From: Acaryochloris sp. IP29b_bin.176
GTDB lineage: Bacteria > Cyanobacteriota > Cyanobacteriia > Thermosynechococcales > Thermosynechococcaceae
DNA: 64,000 nt
NCBI GenBank assembly: GCA_028285315.1
Contig: JANQPU010000041.1
Coordinates: 19,932 to 83,931, forward strand
Direction: 5' to 3'
In this document: positions 29,401 through 38,107 of the stretch, piece after piece
How positions within the stretch are numbered: position 1 is the first letter of the stretch
How the letters are laid out: each line of letters opens with the position of its first letter
Made by a program: the position numbers and the translations under genes
The notes under the pieces: model-generated
Told to the model about the DNA's origin: nothing
Databases searched by the model: none
The model's input: the letters and a program-made list of their open reading frames with translations, nothing else

Positions 29401-30877
29401 TATGGCGTTGCTCAATCTGCTGCAAACCTGGAGTACACAGTCTACCCCCCTCCAGATCACGGTTGTTACGACGGCGACTTACGATGTGGTGGGGAGCGAA
29501 ACACTACAGGTTGAGCCGTCCATCGTTCAGGGACTGTGCCAAGTCGTTAGCCAAGAATATCCTCACATTGGCTGTCGTCAGGTTGATCTGCTAGTTACCC
29601 TGGAAGCCATCCCTCATCTTGCTCAGACCCTGTGGCAAGAGTTGCAGGTTACTGAACCAGCGGCAGTAACCGCCTATCGGGGTCGTCATTGTTGGTGGCA
29701 AAAATTTCAATCCCTACCTGTGAAGGGTAATCTACAGAAGTCTTTAAAGTTGCGATCGCACGGTGTTTATGCCATTGTCGGAGACTTTAAGCAGGGCCTC
29801 GGGAGCGTATGGGCCCAGGCCCTAGCGACCCATTACCAGGCCAAAATTGTCCTCCTTGACTCAACGGCATCTGTTAACGCGGAGCAAGATAGGCTCCTAG
29901 AGCTAGGAGCAACCGAAGTTCTTACGCTATCCATTGATTTAAACCAGGCAGAGGCGTTACAGGCATCACTCGCAAAAGCTGCAGAAACATTAGGGACCAT
30001 CAACGGTGTCTTTTTTAGTAGCCCAACCACGAACGAACAATCCGCTGCCCCGATCGCCTTATTGAAAGCCGATCATTGGTCCTACTGCGAACAGACCAAA
30101 GTGCAGGCCCTGCAAAATTTAGCACAGGCCCTAGAAGATTTTACTCCAGACTTCTGCTGTGTCCAGTCCTCCCTCTCCTCTGTCATTGGCGGCATCGGTC
30201 TTGCCGCCTACGCGGGAGCAAACCACTTCATCGATACCTTTGTTATTCAGCAAAACCAGCACTCCAATTGCCCTTGGTTCAGCATCAACTGGGATGCATG
30301 GTCCGATGGAGAAACGGCAACAGGCTGGGGGAGTGTCTTGTCAGAATTTGCCTTGACCAGTACAGAGGTGTGGACGGCAACCGAACGCATCCTGACTCAG
30401 GCCCGACCTGGCCAAATTATTGTTTCTAAAGGTACGCTCCAGGCTCGGATTGACCAGTGGATTCATGCAGTCCCTCGTCTGGAGACCTCCACACCAGAGG
30501 CGAAAGGGCATCACCGCCCTCAGATTGTGACCGCCTACGTCGCTCCCCGTAATCAAGTGGAGAAGACCATTGCCGCCATTTGGCAAGATTTGCTGGGGCT
30601 TGAGCAGGTGGGCATCCACGATAGCTTCTTTGATTTAGGGGGGCATTCTTTACTGGCGATTCAGGTGATCGCTCGGCTGCGAGAGGCCTTCCCGGTTGAG
30701 GTGGAAATGCGCAACCTATTGTTTGAGTCCCCCACTGTCGCCGGTATCGCAGCAGTGATTGCGGAGCAGCTCCCCCCGGCTGATGATCTAAGGGAGATGG
30801 CCTCACTACTAGAAGAAGTAAAGAACTTATCCAGTGAAGAAGTCCAGGCGCAACTAGCGGGAGGAACTCATGAGTAA
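26408..30877 (+). CDS. Type I PKS: KS-AT-degenerate KR-carrier protein, mid-chain malonate extension
   Basis: 1489 aa; the ATGA start overlap follows GGGAGGTG. KS 10-430 with Cys182 in TACSSSL and EAHGTGT. AT with Ser609 in GHSIGEY and HAFH at 705, therefore malonyl-CoA. A KR-like region around 1070-1340 keeps Tyr1268 (GLAAYAGAN), but the nucleotide loop near 1120 reads VGDFKQGLG instead of TGGxGxxG. This is the same kind of change as in the 4873-9507 PKS. Carrier Ser1414 in LGGHSLLA; the C-terminal LLEEVKNLSSEEVQAQL resembles a docking segment. It should extend a Gly-ending peptide by C2, giving 4-amino-3-oxobutanoate if the KR is dead or the 3-hydroxy form if it works. It is clearly a paralogue of the 4873-9507 PKS. 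The 8-bp overlap with the next gene suggests coupled translation. Confidence 0.93.
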   Translation: MTSVQQSVTGLEIAIIGMAGRFPGAASISEFWHNLTQSVESIGPLDEARLLAQGVTPEALADPNYVKVGGVLADTDQFDAAFFGYSPREAELLDPQQRIFLETAWEALETSGYDSERFRGSIGVYGGAGMNGYLLNLYANPNIRDHISPYELFISNDKDFLTTRVSYKLNLQGPSLDVQTACSSSLVAVHLAGQALLSGECDLALAGGVAISKQLGYRVQAGSIYAADGHCRAFDAKADGTVGGNGVGIVVLKRLEEALKEGDTIEAVIKGSAINNDGAKKVSYTAPSIEAQKAVIQAAQTMAEVESDSISYIEAHGTGTDLGDPIELAALTQAFNTDQTEFCALGSVKTNIGHLDAAAGIAGLIKTVLALKHQQIPASLHFQEPNPNIDFNNSPFYVNTTLTRWTRNGSFRRAGVSSFGIGGTNAHVVLEEAPVPSPQATAHPQLLIVSAKTPTALETASNNLVRHLDATPDLSLADVAWTLQMGRRAFPYRRAVVCNEITDAITQLKVPAVQLSKEQPTPIFLFPGQGSQYPNMAKGLYETQPIFRQVLDQCAALLELDHSLLEILASEKRIIQTQYTQPALFAVEYALAQLWQHWGLRPKAMLGHSIGEYVAACLAGVFDLETALRLVTWRGQLMQQQPHGAMLSVALAPADIRPRLKDALTLAATNGPQLCVVSGSEAEIATFQVELQQSNISCCRLHTSHAFHSPLMELMIAPFVAAVGKANLSPPTIPFISNVTGTWITPEEATDPGYWGRQARQTVHFSEGVTELLQLAEPVFLEVGPGQTLTTLTRQHFSASVQAPTASSLPHPKAAKVGADLQQLFTAAGQVWSAGVSVAWDQLQTEQHRRVPLPTYPFERQRYWVDLDTSLNTALSKSKSATITLEADPTHWFYRPSWQRIEGQVPQMLEPGERPRWLIFADELGLGQTLAQKIEQTGQDVFTVKPGHTFEQTGYRQFDVSESADSYRQLLDDLNLREMTPTAIVYLWPLDREPKHRFMALLNLLQTWSTQSTPLQITVVTTATYDVVGSETLQVEPSIVQGLCQVVSQEYPHIGCRQVDLLVTLEAIPHLAQTLWQELQVTEPAAVTAYRGRHCWWQKFQSLPVKGNLQKSLKLRSHGVYAIVGDFKQGLGSVWAQALATHYQAKIVLLDSTASVNAEQDRLLELGATEVLTLSIDLNQAEALQASLAKAAETLGTINGVFFSSPTTNEQSAAPIALLKADHWSYCEQTKVQALQNLAQALEDFTPDFCCVQSSLSSVIGGIGLAAYAGANHFIDTFVIQQNQHSNCPWFSINWDAWSDGETATGWGSVLSEFALTSTEVWTATERILTQARPGQIIVSKGTLQARIDQWIHAVPRLETSTPEAKGHHRPQIVTAYVAPRNQVEKTIAAIWQDLLGLEQVGIHDSFFDLGGHSLLAIQVIARLREAFPVEVEMRNLLFESPTVAGIAAVIAEQLPPADDLREMASLLEEVKNLSSEEVQAQLAGGTHE

Positions 30878-33800
30878 GTTCTATCAACAGCTTGCTTCTC
30901 TAACCCCAGAACAGCGCGCTCTATTCGAGCAGAAGCTGGCGAAAAAGGGGTTGCAAAATCCAGCCGCCAACCACATTCCCAGTCGATCTCCCCAACAATC
31001 CATACCGCTATCCTTTGCCCAGCAGCGATTGTGGTTTGTACAGCAGCTAGCCCCAGACAATAAAGCCTACAACGTTGCCAGTGTCTTGAAGCTCCAGGGA
31101 CCCCTCAATATCCCTGCCCTAGAAAAAAGCCTCAACACGGTAGTAGAACGCCACGAAACCCTCCGCACCCGGTTCCAGCTTTCTATTCAAGACGAGGGCG
31201 ATCGTCAACCTGAACAGATCATTGATCCACCTGTTTTTAGGGAACTCACGGTGATTGATTATCGTTCAGCCGCAGATCCGCAGGCAGCGGCTGAGGCCAA
31301 GATTCAAGCCCTAACTCAAGCGCCCTTTGACCTGACTGGCTCAATCCTGCGAACGGCATTACTTCAAGTTGATACTGAAACTCACCTGCTGGTGCTGGCA
31401 ACCCATCACATCGTTAGCGATCGCTGGTCGGTGATGGTCTTCCTACGGGAAATGACGATTCTATACAAAGCCTTCACTCAGGGGCAGTCATCCCCCCTCC
31501 CATCGCTACCCATCCAGTATGCTGACTGGGCAATTTGGCAGCGTCAACAGCTTCAGGGGGACAAACTTCAGGCCCAAATTGACTATTGGACCAACCAGCT
31601 TGACGGTGAGTTGCCCGTTCTGGATTTGCCCCGCGATCGCAGTTATGGTTCCGTAGCCACCTACCAAGGAGCCCAGCTTCCCCTAACGATTTCTCCTCAG
31701 TTCTCAGAGCAACTGAAGGCACTGGCCAGCCAGTCCCAAGTAACGCTGTTTACGCTACTGCTAACGGCCTTTAAGGTACTTCTCCATCGCTACACGGGGA
31801 GTGATGACATCGTGGTGGGGAGTGAAATTGCCAATCGCGATCGTGCGGAAACTGAGGGGCTGATTGGTTTACTGGTTAATACACTGGTTTTTCGCAGCGA
31901 CTTATCGGAGAATCCTCGGTTTAGCGACCTGCTACAGACTGTTCGAGAAACCGTATTAGGAGGATTGGCCCATCAGGATCTTCCCTTCGAGAAACTGGTG
32001 GAGGTGATTAATCCGGAACGACACCTCAGTCAGATGATGCCCTTATTTCAGGTGAAGCTGGATCTGCAACAGGTGAAGGTACAGCCCATGCAGTTAGAGG
32101 GGCTGACCCTGGAGCGCTATCCTCTGGAAGACAATCAGGCAAAGTACGAGCTTCGATTTAACCTTCAGGACACGGATCAAGGCATTACAGGTCAGGTGGA
32201 GTATAACCGCGATTTGTTTAATTCGCGAACCATTGAGCAAATGGTCGGCCATTTTCAGACCCTCCTAGCCGGCATTGTTGTTGACCCCAGCCAAAGGCTG
32301 ACGGATCTGCCCCTCTTGAGTGCTGTGGAACAACAGACGATTCTGATCGACTGGAATCAGACCGAGCGCGATTACCCGAAGGATGACTGCATCCATCAGC
32401 TTTTTGAGGCCCAGGCCAAAAAAACGCCGGAGGCGATCGCGCTCACTCAAAGTCAAACGGCCCTCACTTACGCTGACCTTAATTGCCAAGCGAATCGGTT
32501 AGCTAATTATCTGCGATCTTTAGACGTCGGTTGCGAAACGCGGGTGGGAGTCTGCATGGACCGCTCCTGCCAGATGGTAGTGGCGTTGTTAGCCATTCTG
32601 AAAGCAGGCGGTACCTATGTGCCTCTCGATCCGGCCTATCCTGGGGAACGACTGGTCTTTATTGTGGAAGACGCTAACATTCCTATTTTATTAACTCAAG
32701 GGGAGAAAGTTGACCTAGACACTCACCATCCCCTTCACGTTATTGATCTTGACCAACTGTCTGATCTCACGGGCACAGAAAATTTAGAACCATTATCTAC
32801 CCCCAATCACCTGGCCTACGTGATCTATACCTCAGGTTCCACCGGACGACCGAAGGGCGTTGCCATTGAACATCGCAGTACCGTTACCCTCCTGCACTGG
32901 GCCAAGGAGCAGTTTTCAGTAGAGGAACTTTCCGGCGTTTTGGCAGCAACCTCGATTTGTTTTGACCTGTCCGTTTTTGAACTGTTTGTGCCCCTCAGTT
33001 GGGGGGGGCGCATCGTCCTAGTTGAGAATGCTTTAGCTTTACCAGATTTATCGGTGGTAACCAACGTTAGCCTCATCAACACGGTGCCCAGCGTTCTCAA
33101 TCAACTCCTCAAGGTGGGGGCCTTACCGACCTCGGTACAAACCGTTAACCTAGCGGGCGAAGCACTGCCAGGGACCCTAGTCCAGCAACTTCAGCAGCTC
33201 CCCCATATTCAACACATTTACAACCTCTACGGTCCGTCTGAAGACACCACCTATTCCACCTGTGCAGCGCTGAACAACGAAACCGTCTCAGCTGCTCCGG
33301 TACCCATTGGTCGCCCCATTGCCAATACCCAAGCCTATGTTTTAGACCGTTACCAACAGCCTGTTCCAGTGGGCGTGGTGGGAGAGCTGTATCTAGGTGG
33401 GGCCGGACTGGCACGGGGCTATCTCAATCGCTCTGAATTGACCGAAACATCCTTTGTACAGGATCTGATTGAGACAACGGGCGGTGCCAAGGTTTATAGA
33501 ACAGGCGATCGTGTCCGCTATCGTCCTGATGGGCAGCTTGAATTCCTGGGACGATTTGATCATCAGGTAAAAATTCGTGGCTTTCGAATTGAGATTGGAG
33601 AGGTAGAAACGGCTTTACGGCAACACCCTGACGTCCAAGATGCGGTGGTTATTGCCCACGGTGAGACGGATAAGCAACTGGTGGCCTATGTGGTCCCCAA
33701 GAACTCGGGCGCGACTGAACCAAGTTTAATTGAAGCGCTACGGACTGCGTTAACGGAGCAATTGCCTGCATACCTCGTTCCTACCCTGTGGATGGAGCTA

Positions 33801-36800
33801 GAGACTCTACCTCAGTTGCCCAATGGCAAAATTAATCGGCGGGCCTTACCGCAACCCGAAACGCAACCGCGCGGTATCTATGTGGCTCCGCGTTCTGCAA
33901 CAGAAACTGCCCTAGCAAAGGTCTGGGAGGGGGTTTTACAGCAATCTCGCATCGGCATTCATGATAACTTCTTTGAGCTGGGCGGGCATTCGCTGCTGGC
34001 CATTCAAATCGTGGCCCAGGCAGAAGCAGCCTTGGAACGGAAGATTCCTCTGCGGATGCTATTTCAGACGCCAACAATCGCAGGTTTAGCGACTCAAATT
34101 GAGCATGATGGCGCTCAAGCTAAGGCTAACGCTCGGCCACCCTTAACGGTTGATCTAACACAGCGCCATCAACCCTTTCCCCTTACGGATATTCAACAGG
34201 CATACTGGCTAGGGCGAGCGCAAGCCTTTGAGCTGGGCAATATTGGCACCCACGGCTACCGAGAGATTGAAGTCACGGGATTGACGGTGCCTCAAGTTGA
34301 GGTAGCTCTGAATGAATTAATTGAGCGTCACGATATGCTGCGGGCGGTCGTGAATCCAGATGGGCAGCAGCAAATCCTACCCCAGGTGTCTCGGTATGCT
34401 ATCGCGGTGACAGATTTACGGACGGGCGCAGCTGAGCCAGCACTACGGGAGTTACGCGATCGCCTATCCCATCAGGTTTTCAACCCAGAGCAATGGCCGC
34501 TATTTCAGATCGAAGCTGCCCAGCTCAATGACGACAAGATTCGGTTCTTTGTGAGCTTCGACGTCTTGATTGGGGATGCCTGGAGCTTCCAGCTTCTAGG
34601 TCTAGAACTGTCACAATTGCTTCAGGGACAAAGTCTGCCGCCACTTACCGTAAGCTTCCGAGACTATGTAATAGCGGAGCATGCGTTTAGGGATACGGCT
34701 GCCTACCAGCACGCCTGGGACTATTGGCAACAGCGTCTGCCCGAGCTTCCCCCTGCCCCTGACCTGCCCTTGACCATGGCACCTAGCCAGGTCGAGTCAC
34801 CTCGATTTGAACGGCGCAGTGGTCGTTTAGAACCCGAACAGTGGGAGCAGCTCAAGCAGAAGGCTTTTCGGGCCAGCCTAACGCCTTCCGGCTTAGTGCT
34901 GGCAGCCTTTGCTGAGGTGTTGGCGACCTGGAGTCGTCAGCCTCAGTTCACCCTTAATTTGACCCTCTTTAATCGTCATTCTGCTCATCCCGAGGTGAAC
35001 CGTCTGGTGGGTGACTTTACCGCATCCCTACTGCTAGCGGTGGATAACGGAGAAACCGATTCTTTTGTTACCCGTGCTCAAAAACTACAGACTCAGCTTT
35101 GGAATGACCTCGATCATCGGGCCGTGAGTGGCGTTCAGGTATTGCGTGAGTTGGCTCGTCAGCAAAATCGCAGTCCTGGTGCCCTGATGCCAGTGGTGTT
35201 TACCAGTACCCTGAATCAGGCGATTCCAGACCCGGTCAACAGAGCCTGGCAGACTGAAACGGTCTTTAGCATCAGCCAAACGTCCCAGGTCTACCTTGAC
35301 CATCAGGTTTCAGAAATTGATGGAGCGCTGGTGTTTAACTGGGATGCGATCGCAGCCCTTTTCCCCGCCGGGATGCTGGACCAAATGTTTACCGCCTATC
35401 GTCAACTGCTGCTGCAGCTCACCACAGATGATGCCGCTTGGCAGACGCTGCCCCAGCTTGCCCCCACCGAACATGTTGCGGCTCTCAACCAGACCGATGG
35501 CGAACTGACAACAGATGATACGCTGCTGCACACCCTGTTTTTCCGGCAGGCCCTACAGCAGCCAGATCATCCGGCAGTGATCACCCCAGAACGGACGCTC
35601 ACCTACGGCGAATTGGCCCAACAGGTCCAGGCTTTGGCTGGGCAGCTTACCGTAACGCCGAACCAAGTCGTCGCCGTTTCAATGGCAAAAGGCTGGCAGC
35701 AGGTGGTTGCGGTCTTGAGTATTCTCACGGCTGGCGCTGCTTATGTTCCGATTGATCCTACACTACCTCAAGAGCGGCGCTGGCAAATTGTTTCAGATAC
35801 CGCTGCCGAGATTATCCTAACCACTGATGTAACGACAAACTGGCCTGCTGACCTTACCCAAATTCCAGTAACCCTACAGATGGTTGAGGACAGTCAGCGA
35901 CTTTGGCAGGTAAATCAAGCACCAACGGATTTGGCCTATGTCATCTATACCTCTGGTTCGACGGGCACACCCAAGGGCGTCATGATTGACCATCGGGGCG
36001 CGGTTAATACAATCTTGGATATCAATCAGCGGTTTGAAGTGATCAAGGGCGATCGCATCTTTGCCCTTTCTTCCCTCAGTTTTGATCTGTCCGTCTACGA
36101 TATCTTTGGCACTCTAGCGGCTGGGGCTACTTTAGTCATGCCCGCTGCAGAGCAGGTTCGAAATACAGCGCACTGGCAGCAACTTCTGGTTGAGCATCAG
36201 ATTACCATTTGGAACTCGGTGCCAGCATTGATGCAATTGCTGTTGTCTGAGCTAGAAACGGCAAATACAAGCACTATGCTACGGCTAGCGCTCCTCAGTG
36301 GTGATTGGATTCCCCTAACCCTGCCTGAACAGTTTAAGAGAATTTGTCCTGAGGCCCAACTCATCAGTCTAGGCGGGGCAACGGAAGCTTCGATCTGGTC
36401 GATCTTCTATCCCATCGAAACCGTTGAGCCCAACTGGCGCAGTATTCCCTACGGTCGTCCCCTCTCCAATCAGTGCTGGTATGTCCTGGACGAGAATCTG
36501 ACCCCCTGTCCTCCTTGGGTGCCTGGCCACCTTTACATCGGTGGGGTGGGGGTAGCCCAGGGCTATTGGCAACAGTCTCAATTAACTGCAGAGCGGTTTA
36601 TCGCCAATCCCTGCTTAGAACGTAAACAGAACGACACCTATCCAAGGTTGTATAAAACCGGAGATTTAGGCTGTTATCGGGCTGAAGGTACCCTGGAGTT
36701 TTTGGGTCGCGAAGATTTTCAGGTCAAGATTAACGGGTACCGGATTGAGCTGGGTGAAATTGAATCGGCTCTGCAGCAGTACCCTGCAATTGAATCAGCT

Positions 36801-38096
36801 GTGGTGAATGGCGTCGGTTCTGAGCTGGTGGCTTATGTGGTGCCAAAAGTAGGAACCCATTCATTGAATCAGCCGCTAGAAAAACTAGCGTTTAAGCAGC
36901 AGCAGTTGGGTCTCCGTCGCGATCTGCCTGGGGAAGACAGTATCAAATTGCCGTCTCCAGCGGCAGAAGATGTATTGACGCGGCAAAGCCATCGTCAGTT
37001 TTTAGATCAACCTATTTCCCTAGCAGCGTTGAGTGGATTTTTAGCGGGGTTGCGATCTCACACCATTCCTAACGCTCCCCTCCCCAAGTATCGCTATGCT
37101 TCTGCGGGAAGTCTCTACCCAATTCAAACCTATCTCCACGTTAATTCAGAGCGGGTCGCAGATTTAGCTGCGGGCTGGTACTACTACCAACCACAGGAGC
37201 ATCGGCTGGTAACACTGTCCTCGGCAACCGCTAGATTGGATCTCTACGGTCCCCACCAGCAGCTTCACAGTGACAGCGCCTTTAGTCTTTTCCTGGTTGC
37301 CGAAATGGCAGCCATTGAACCTGTCTACGGCGATCAAGCCCGTGACTTTTGCCTCATCGAAACTGGCTATATGGGGCAGCTGCTGATGGAATCTGCACCT
37401 GGTTTTGAGTTGGGTCTTTGCCCGATTGGTGGGTTTAACCCCACAGCTCTCCAGCAAACGCTCCAGCTTAGTGAGCAACAGCAACCCCTCCATGCTCTGA
37501 TAGGTGGTGCCATTGACCCCAGATGGTCTCAGCAGTGGATGGCCGTTAGTCGTCCGCCTCGTCAGACCTCAATCACCGATACCCTGAGAACCCACTTGAG
37601 TCACAGCCTACCCAGCTACATGGTGCCCACTCGCTATCAGTTGTTGGAGGCAATTCCACTAACCGCAAACGGTAAGGTTGATCGCCAAGCACTGCCAAGA
37701 CCGACAATCGGGACCACCGCTGAATATGTTGCACCCACCACGCCCACTGAGGCCACCATTGTAGAGCTGTGGCAAACCCTCCTAGAGATTGAATCAGTAG
37801 GTATCCACGACAACTTCTTTGAGGTGGGAGGACATTCCCTGTCCGCGATGCAGCTCCTGTCACAACTTCAACAGGTTTTTGCCGTAGACCTGAGTTTTGT
37901 CCAATTATTCGGGGCCATGACTCCTGCAACCCAGGCTCAGCTCGTTATTGCTGCCCAGCAAGAGAGCCCGTCTCAAGCCTCTCAAACCATTCAGCCTGTC
38001 CCACGGCAAATGGCTGCATCCACCCTAAGAGTTGATGACCTGTCTAACGAAGCCGTGGATGATTTATTGGCCCAACTGCTCACCGATGAGAGTTAG
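30870..38096 (+). CDS. NRPS C-A-PCP-Cy-A(Ox)-PCP, predicted Ala and thiazole from Cys
   Basis: 2408 aa, start within the end of the previous gene behind GGGAGG. C domain with HHIVSDR (179-185; Arg replaces the last Gly). A1 code D-L-F-N-N-A-L-T-Y, an alanine code. PCP1 Ser1041. The second condensation-like domain carries D1231-xxxx-D1236-xx-S1239, the heterocyclisation signature. A2 code D-L-Y-N-L-S-L-I-W is the cysteine code. Between A2 motif A8 (around 1945) and A10 (around 2266) sits a nitroreductase-fold insert (about 2000-2235; RQSHRQF, YRYASAGSLYPIQTYL). This is an FMN thiazoline oxidase of the kind found inside Cys modules of epothilone-type synthases. PCP2 Ser2323. Expected unit: Ala-derived thiazole-4-carboxylate. 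Eleven bases separate it from the next gene, bridged by the TAGGAGG ribosome site. Confidence 0.94.
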   Translation: MSKFYQQLASLTPEQRALFEQKLAKKGLQNPAANHIPSRSPQQSIPLSFAQQRLWFVQQLAPDNKAYNVASVLKLQGPLNIPALEKSLNTVVERHETLRTRFQLSIQDEGDRQPEQIIDPPVFRELTVIDYRSAADPQAAAEAKIQALTQAPFDLTGSILRTALLQVDTETHLLVLATHHIVSDRWSVMVFLREMTILYKAFTQGQSSPLPSLPIQYADWAIWQRQQLQGDKLQAQIDYWTNQLDGELPVLDLPRDRSYGSVATYQGAQLPLTISPQFSEQLKALASQSQVTLFTLLLTAFKVLLHRYTGSDDIVVGSEIANRDRAETEGLIGLLVNTLVFRSDLSENPRFSDLLQTVRETVLGGLAHQDLPFEKLVEVINPERHLSQMMPLFQVKLDLQQVKVQPMQLEGLTLERYPLEDNQAKYELRFNLQDTDQGITGQVEYNRDLFNSRTIEQMVGHFQTLLAGIVVDPSQRLTDLPLLSAVEQQTILIDWNQTERDYPKDDCIHQLFEAQAKKTPEAIALTQSQTALTYADLNCQANRLANYLRSLDVGCETRVGVCMDRSCQMVVALLAILKAGGTYVPLDPAYPGERLVFIVEDANIPILLTQGEKVDLDTHHPLHVIDLDQLSDLTGTENLEPLSTPNHLAYVIYTSGSTGRPKGVAIEHRSTVTLLHWAKEQFSVEELSGVLAATSICFDLSVFELFVPLSWGGRIVLVENALALPDLSVVTNVSLINTVPSVLNQLLKVGALPTSVQTVNLAGEALPGTLVQQLQQLPHIQHIYNLYGPSEDTTYSTCAALNNETVSAAPVPIGRPIANTQAYVLDRYQQPVPVGVVGELYLGGAGLARGYLNRSELTETSFVQDLIETTGGAKVYRTGDRVRYRPDGQLEFLGRFDHQVKIRGFRIEIGEVETALRQHPDVQDAVVIAHGETDKQLVAYVVPKNSGATEPSLIEALRTALTEQLPAYLVPTLWMELETLPQLPNGKINRRALPQPETQPRGIYVAPRSATETALAKVWEGVLQQSRIGIHDNFFELGGHSLLAIQIVAQAEAALERKIPLRMLFQTPTIAGLATQIEHDGAQAKANARPPLTVDLTQRHQPFPLTDIQQAYWLGRAQAFELGNIGTHGYREIEVTGLTVPQVEVALNELIERHDMLRAVVNPDGQQQILPQVSRYAIAVTDLRTGAAEPALRELRDRLSHQVFNPEQWPLFQIEAAQLNDDKIRFFVSFDVLIGDAWSFQLLGLELSQLLQGQSLPPLTVSFRDYVIAEHAFRDTAAYQHAWDYWQQRLPELPPAPDLPLTMAPSQVESPRFERRSGRLEPEQWEQLKQKAFRASLTPSGLVLAAFAEVLATWSRQPQFTLNLTLFNRHSAHPEVNRLVGDFTASLLLAVDNGETDSFVTRAQKLQTQLWNDLDHRAVSGVQVLRELARQQNRSPGALMPVVFTSTLNQAIPDPVNRAWQTETVFSISQTSQVYLDHQVSEIDGALVFNWDAIAALFPAGMLDQMFTAYRQLLLQLTTDDAAWQTLPQLAPTEHVAALNQTDGELTTDDTLLHTLFFRQALQQPDHPAVITPERTLTYGELAQQVQALAGQLTVTPNQVVAVSMAKGWQQVVAVLSILTAGAAYVPIDPTLPQERRWQIVSDTAAEIILTTDVTTNWPADLTQIPVTLQMVEDSQRLWQVNQAPTDLAYVIYTSGSTGTPKGVMIDHRGAVNTILDINQRFEVIKGDRIFALSSLSFDLSVYDIFGTLAAGATLVMPAAEQVRNTAHWQQLLVEHQITIWNSVPALMQLLLSELETANTSTMLRLALLSGDWIPLTLPEQFKRICPEAQLISLGGATEASIWSIFYPIETVEPNWRSIPYGRPLSNQCWYVLDENLTPCPPWVPGHLYIGGVGVAQGYWQQSQLTAERFIANPCLERKQNDTYPRLYKTGDLGCYRAEGTLEFLGREDFQVKINGYRIELGEIESALQQYPAIESAVVNGVGSELVAYVVPKVGTHSLNQPLEKLAFKQQQLGLRRDLPGEDSIKLPSPAAEDVLTRQSHRQFLDQPISLAALSGFLAGLRSHTIPNAPLPKYRYASAGSLYPIQTYLHVNSERVADLAAGWYYYQPQEHRLVTLSSATARLDLYGPHQQLHSDSAFSLFLVAEMAAIEPVYGDQARDFCLIETGYMGQLLMESAPGFELGLCPIGGFNPTALQQTLQLSEQQQPLHALIGGAIDPRWSQQWMAVSRPPRQTSITDTLRTHLSHSLPSYMVPTRYQLLEAIPLTANGKVDRQALPRPTIGTTAEYVAPTTPTEATIVELWQTLLEIESVGIHDNFFEVGGHSLSAMQLLSQLQQVFAVDLSFVQLFGAMTPATQAQLVIAAQQESPSQASQTIQPVPRQMAASTLRVDDLSNEAVDDLLAQLLTDES

Positions 38097-38107
38097 GAGG
38101 TTGCCCG

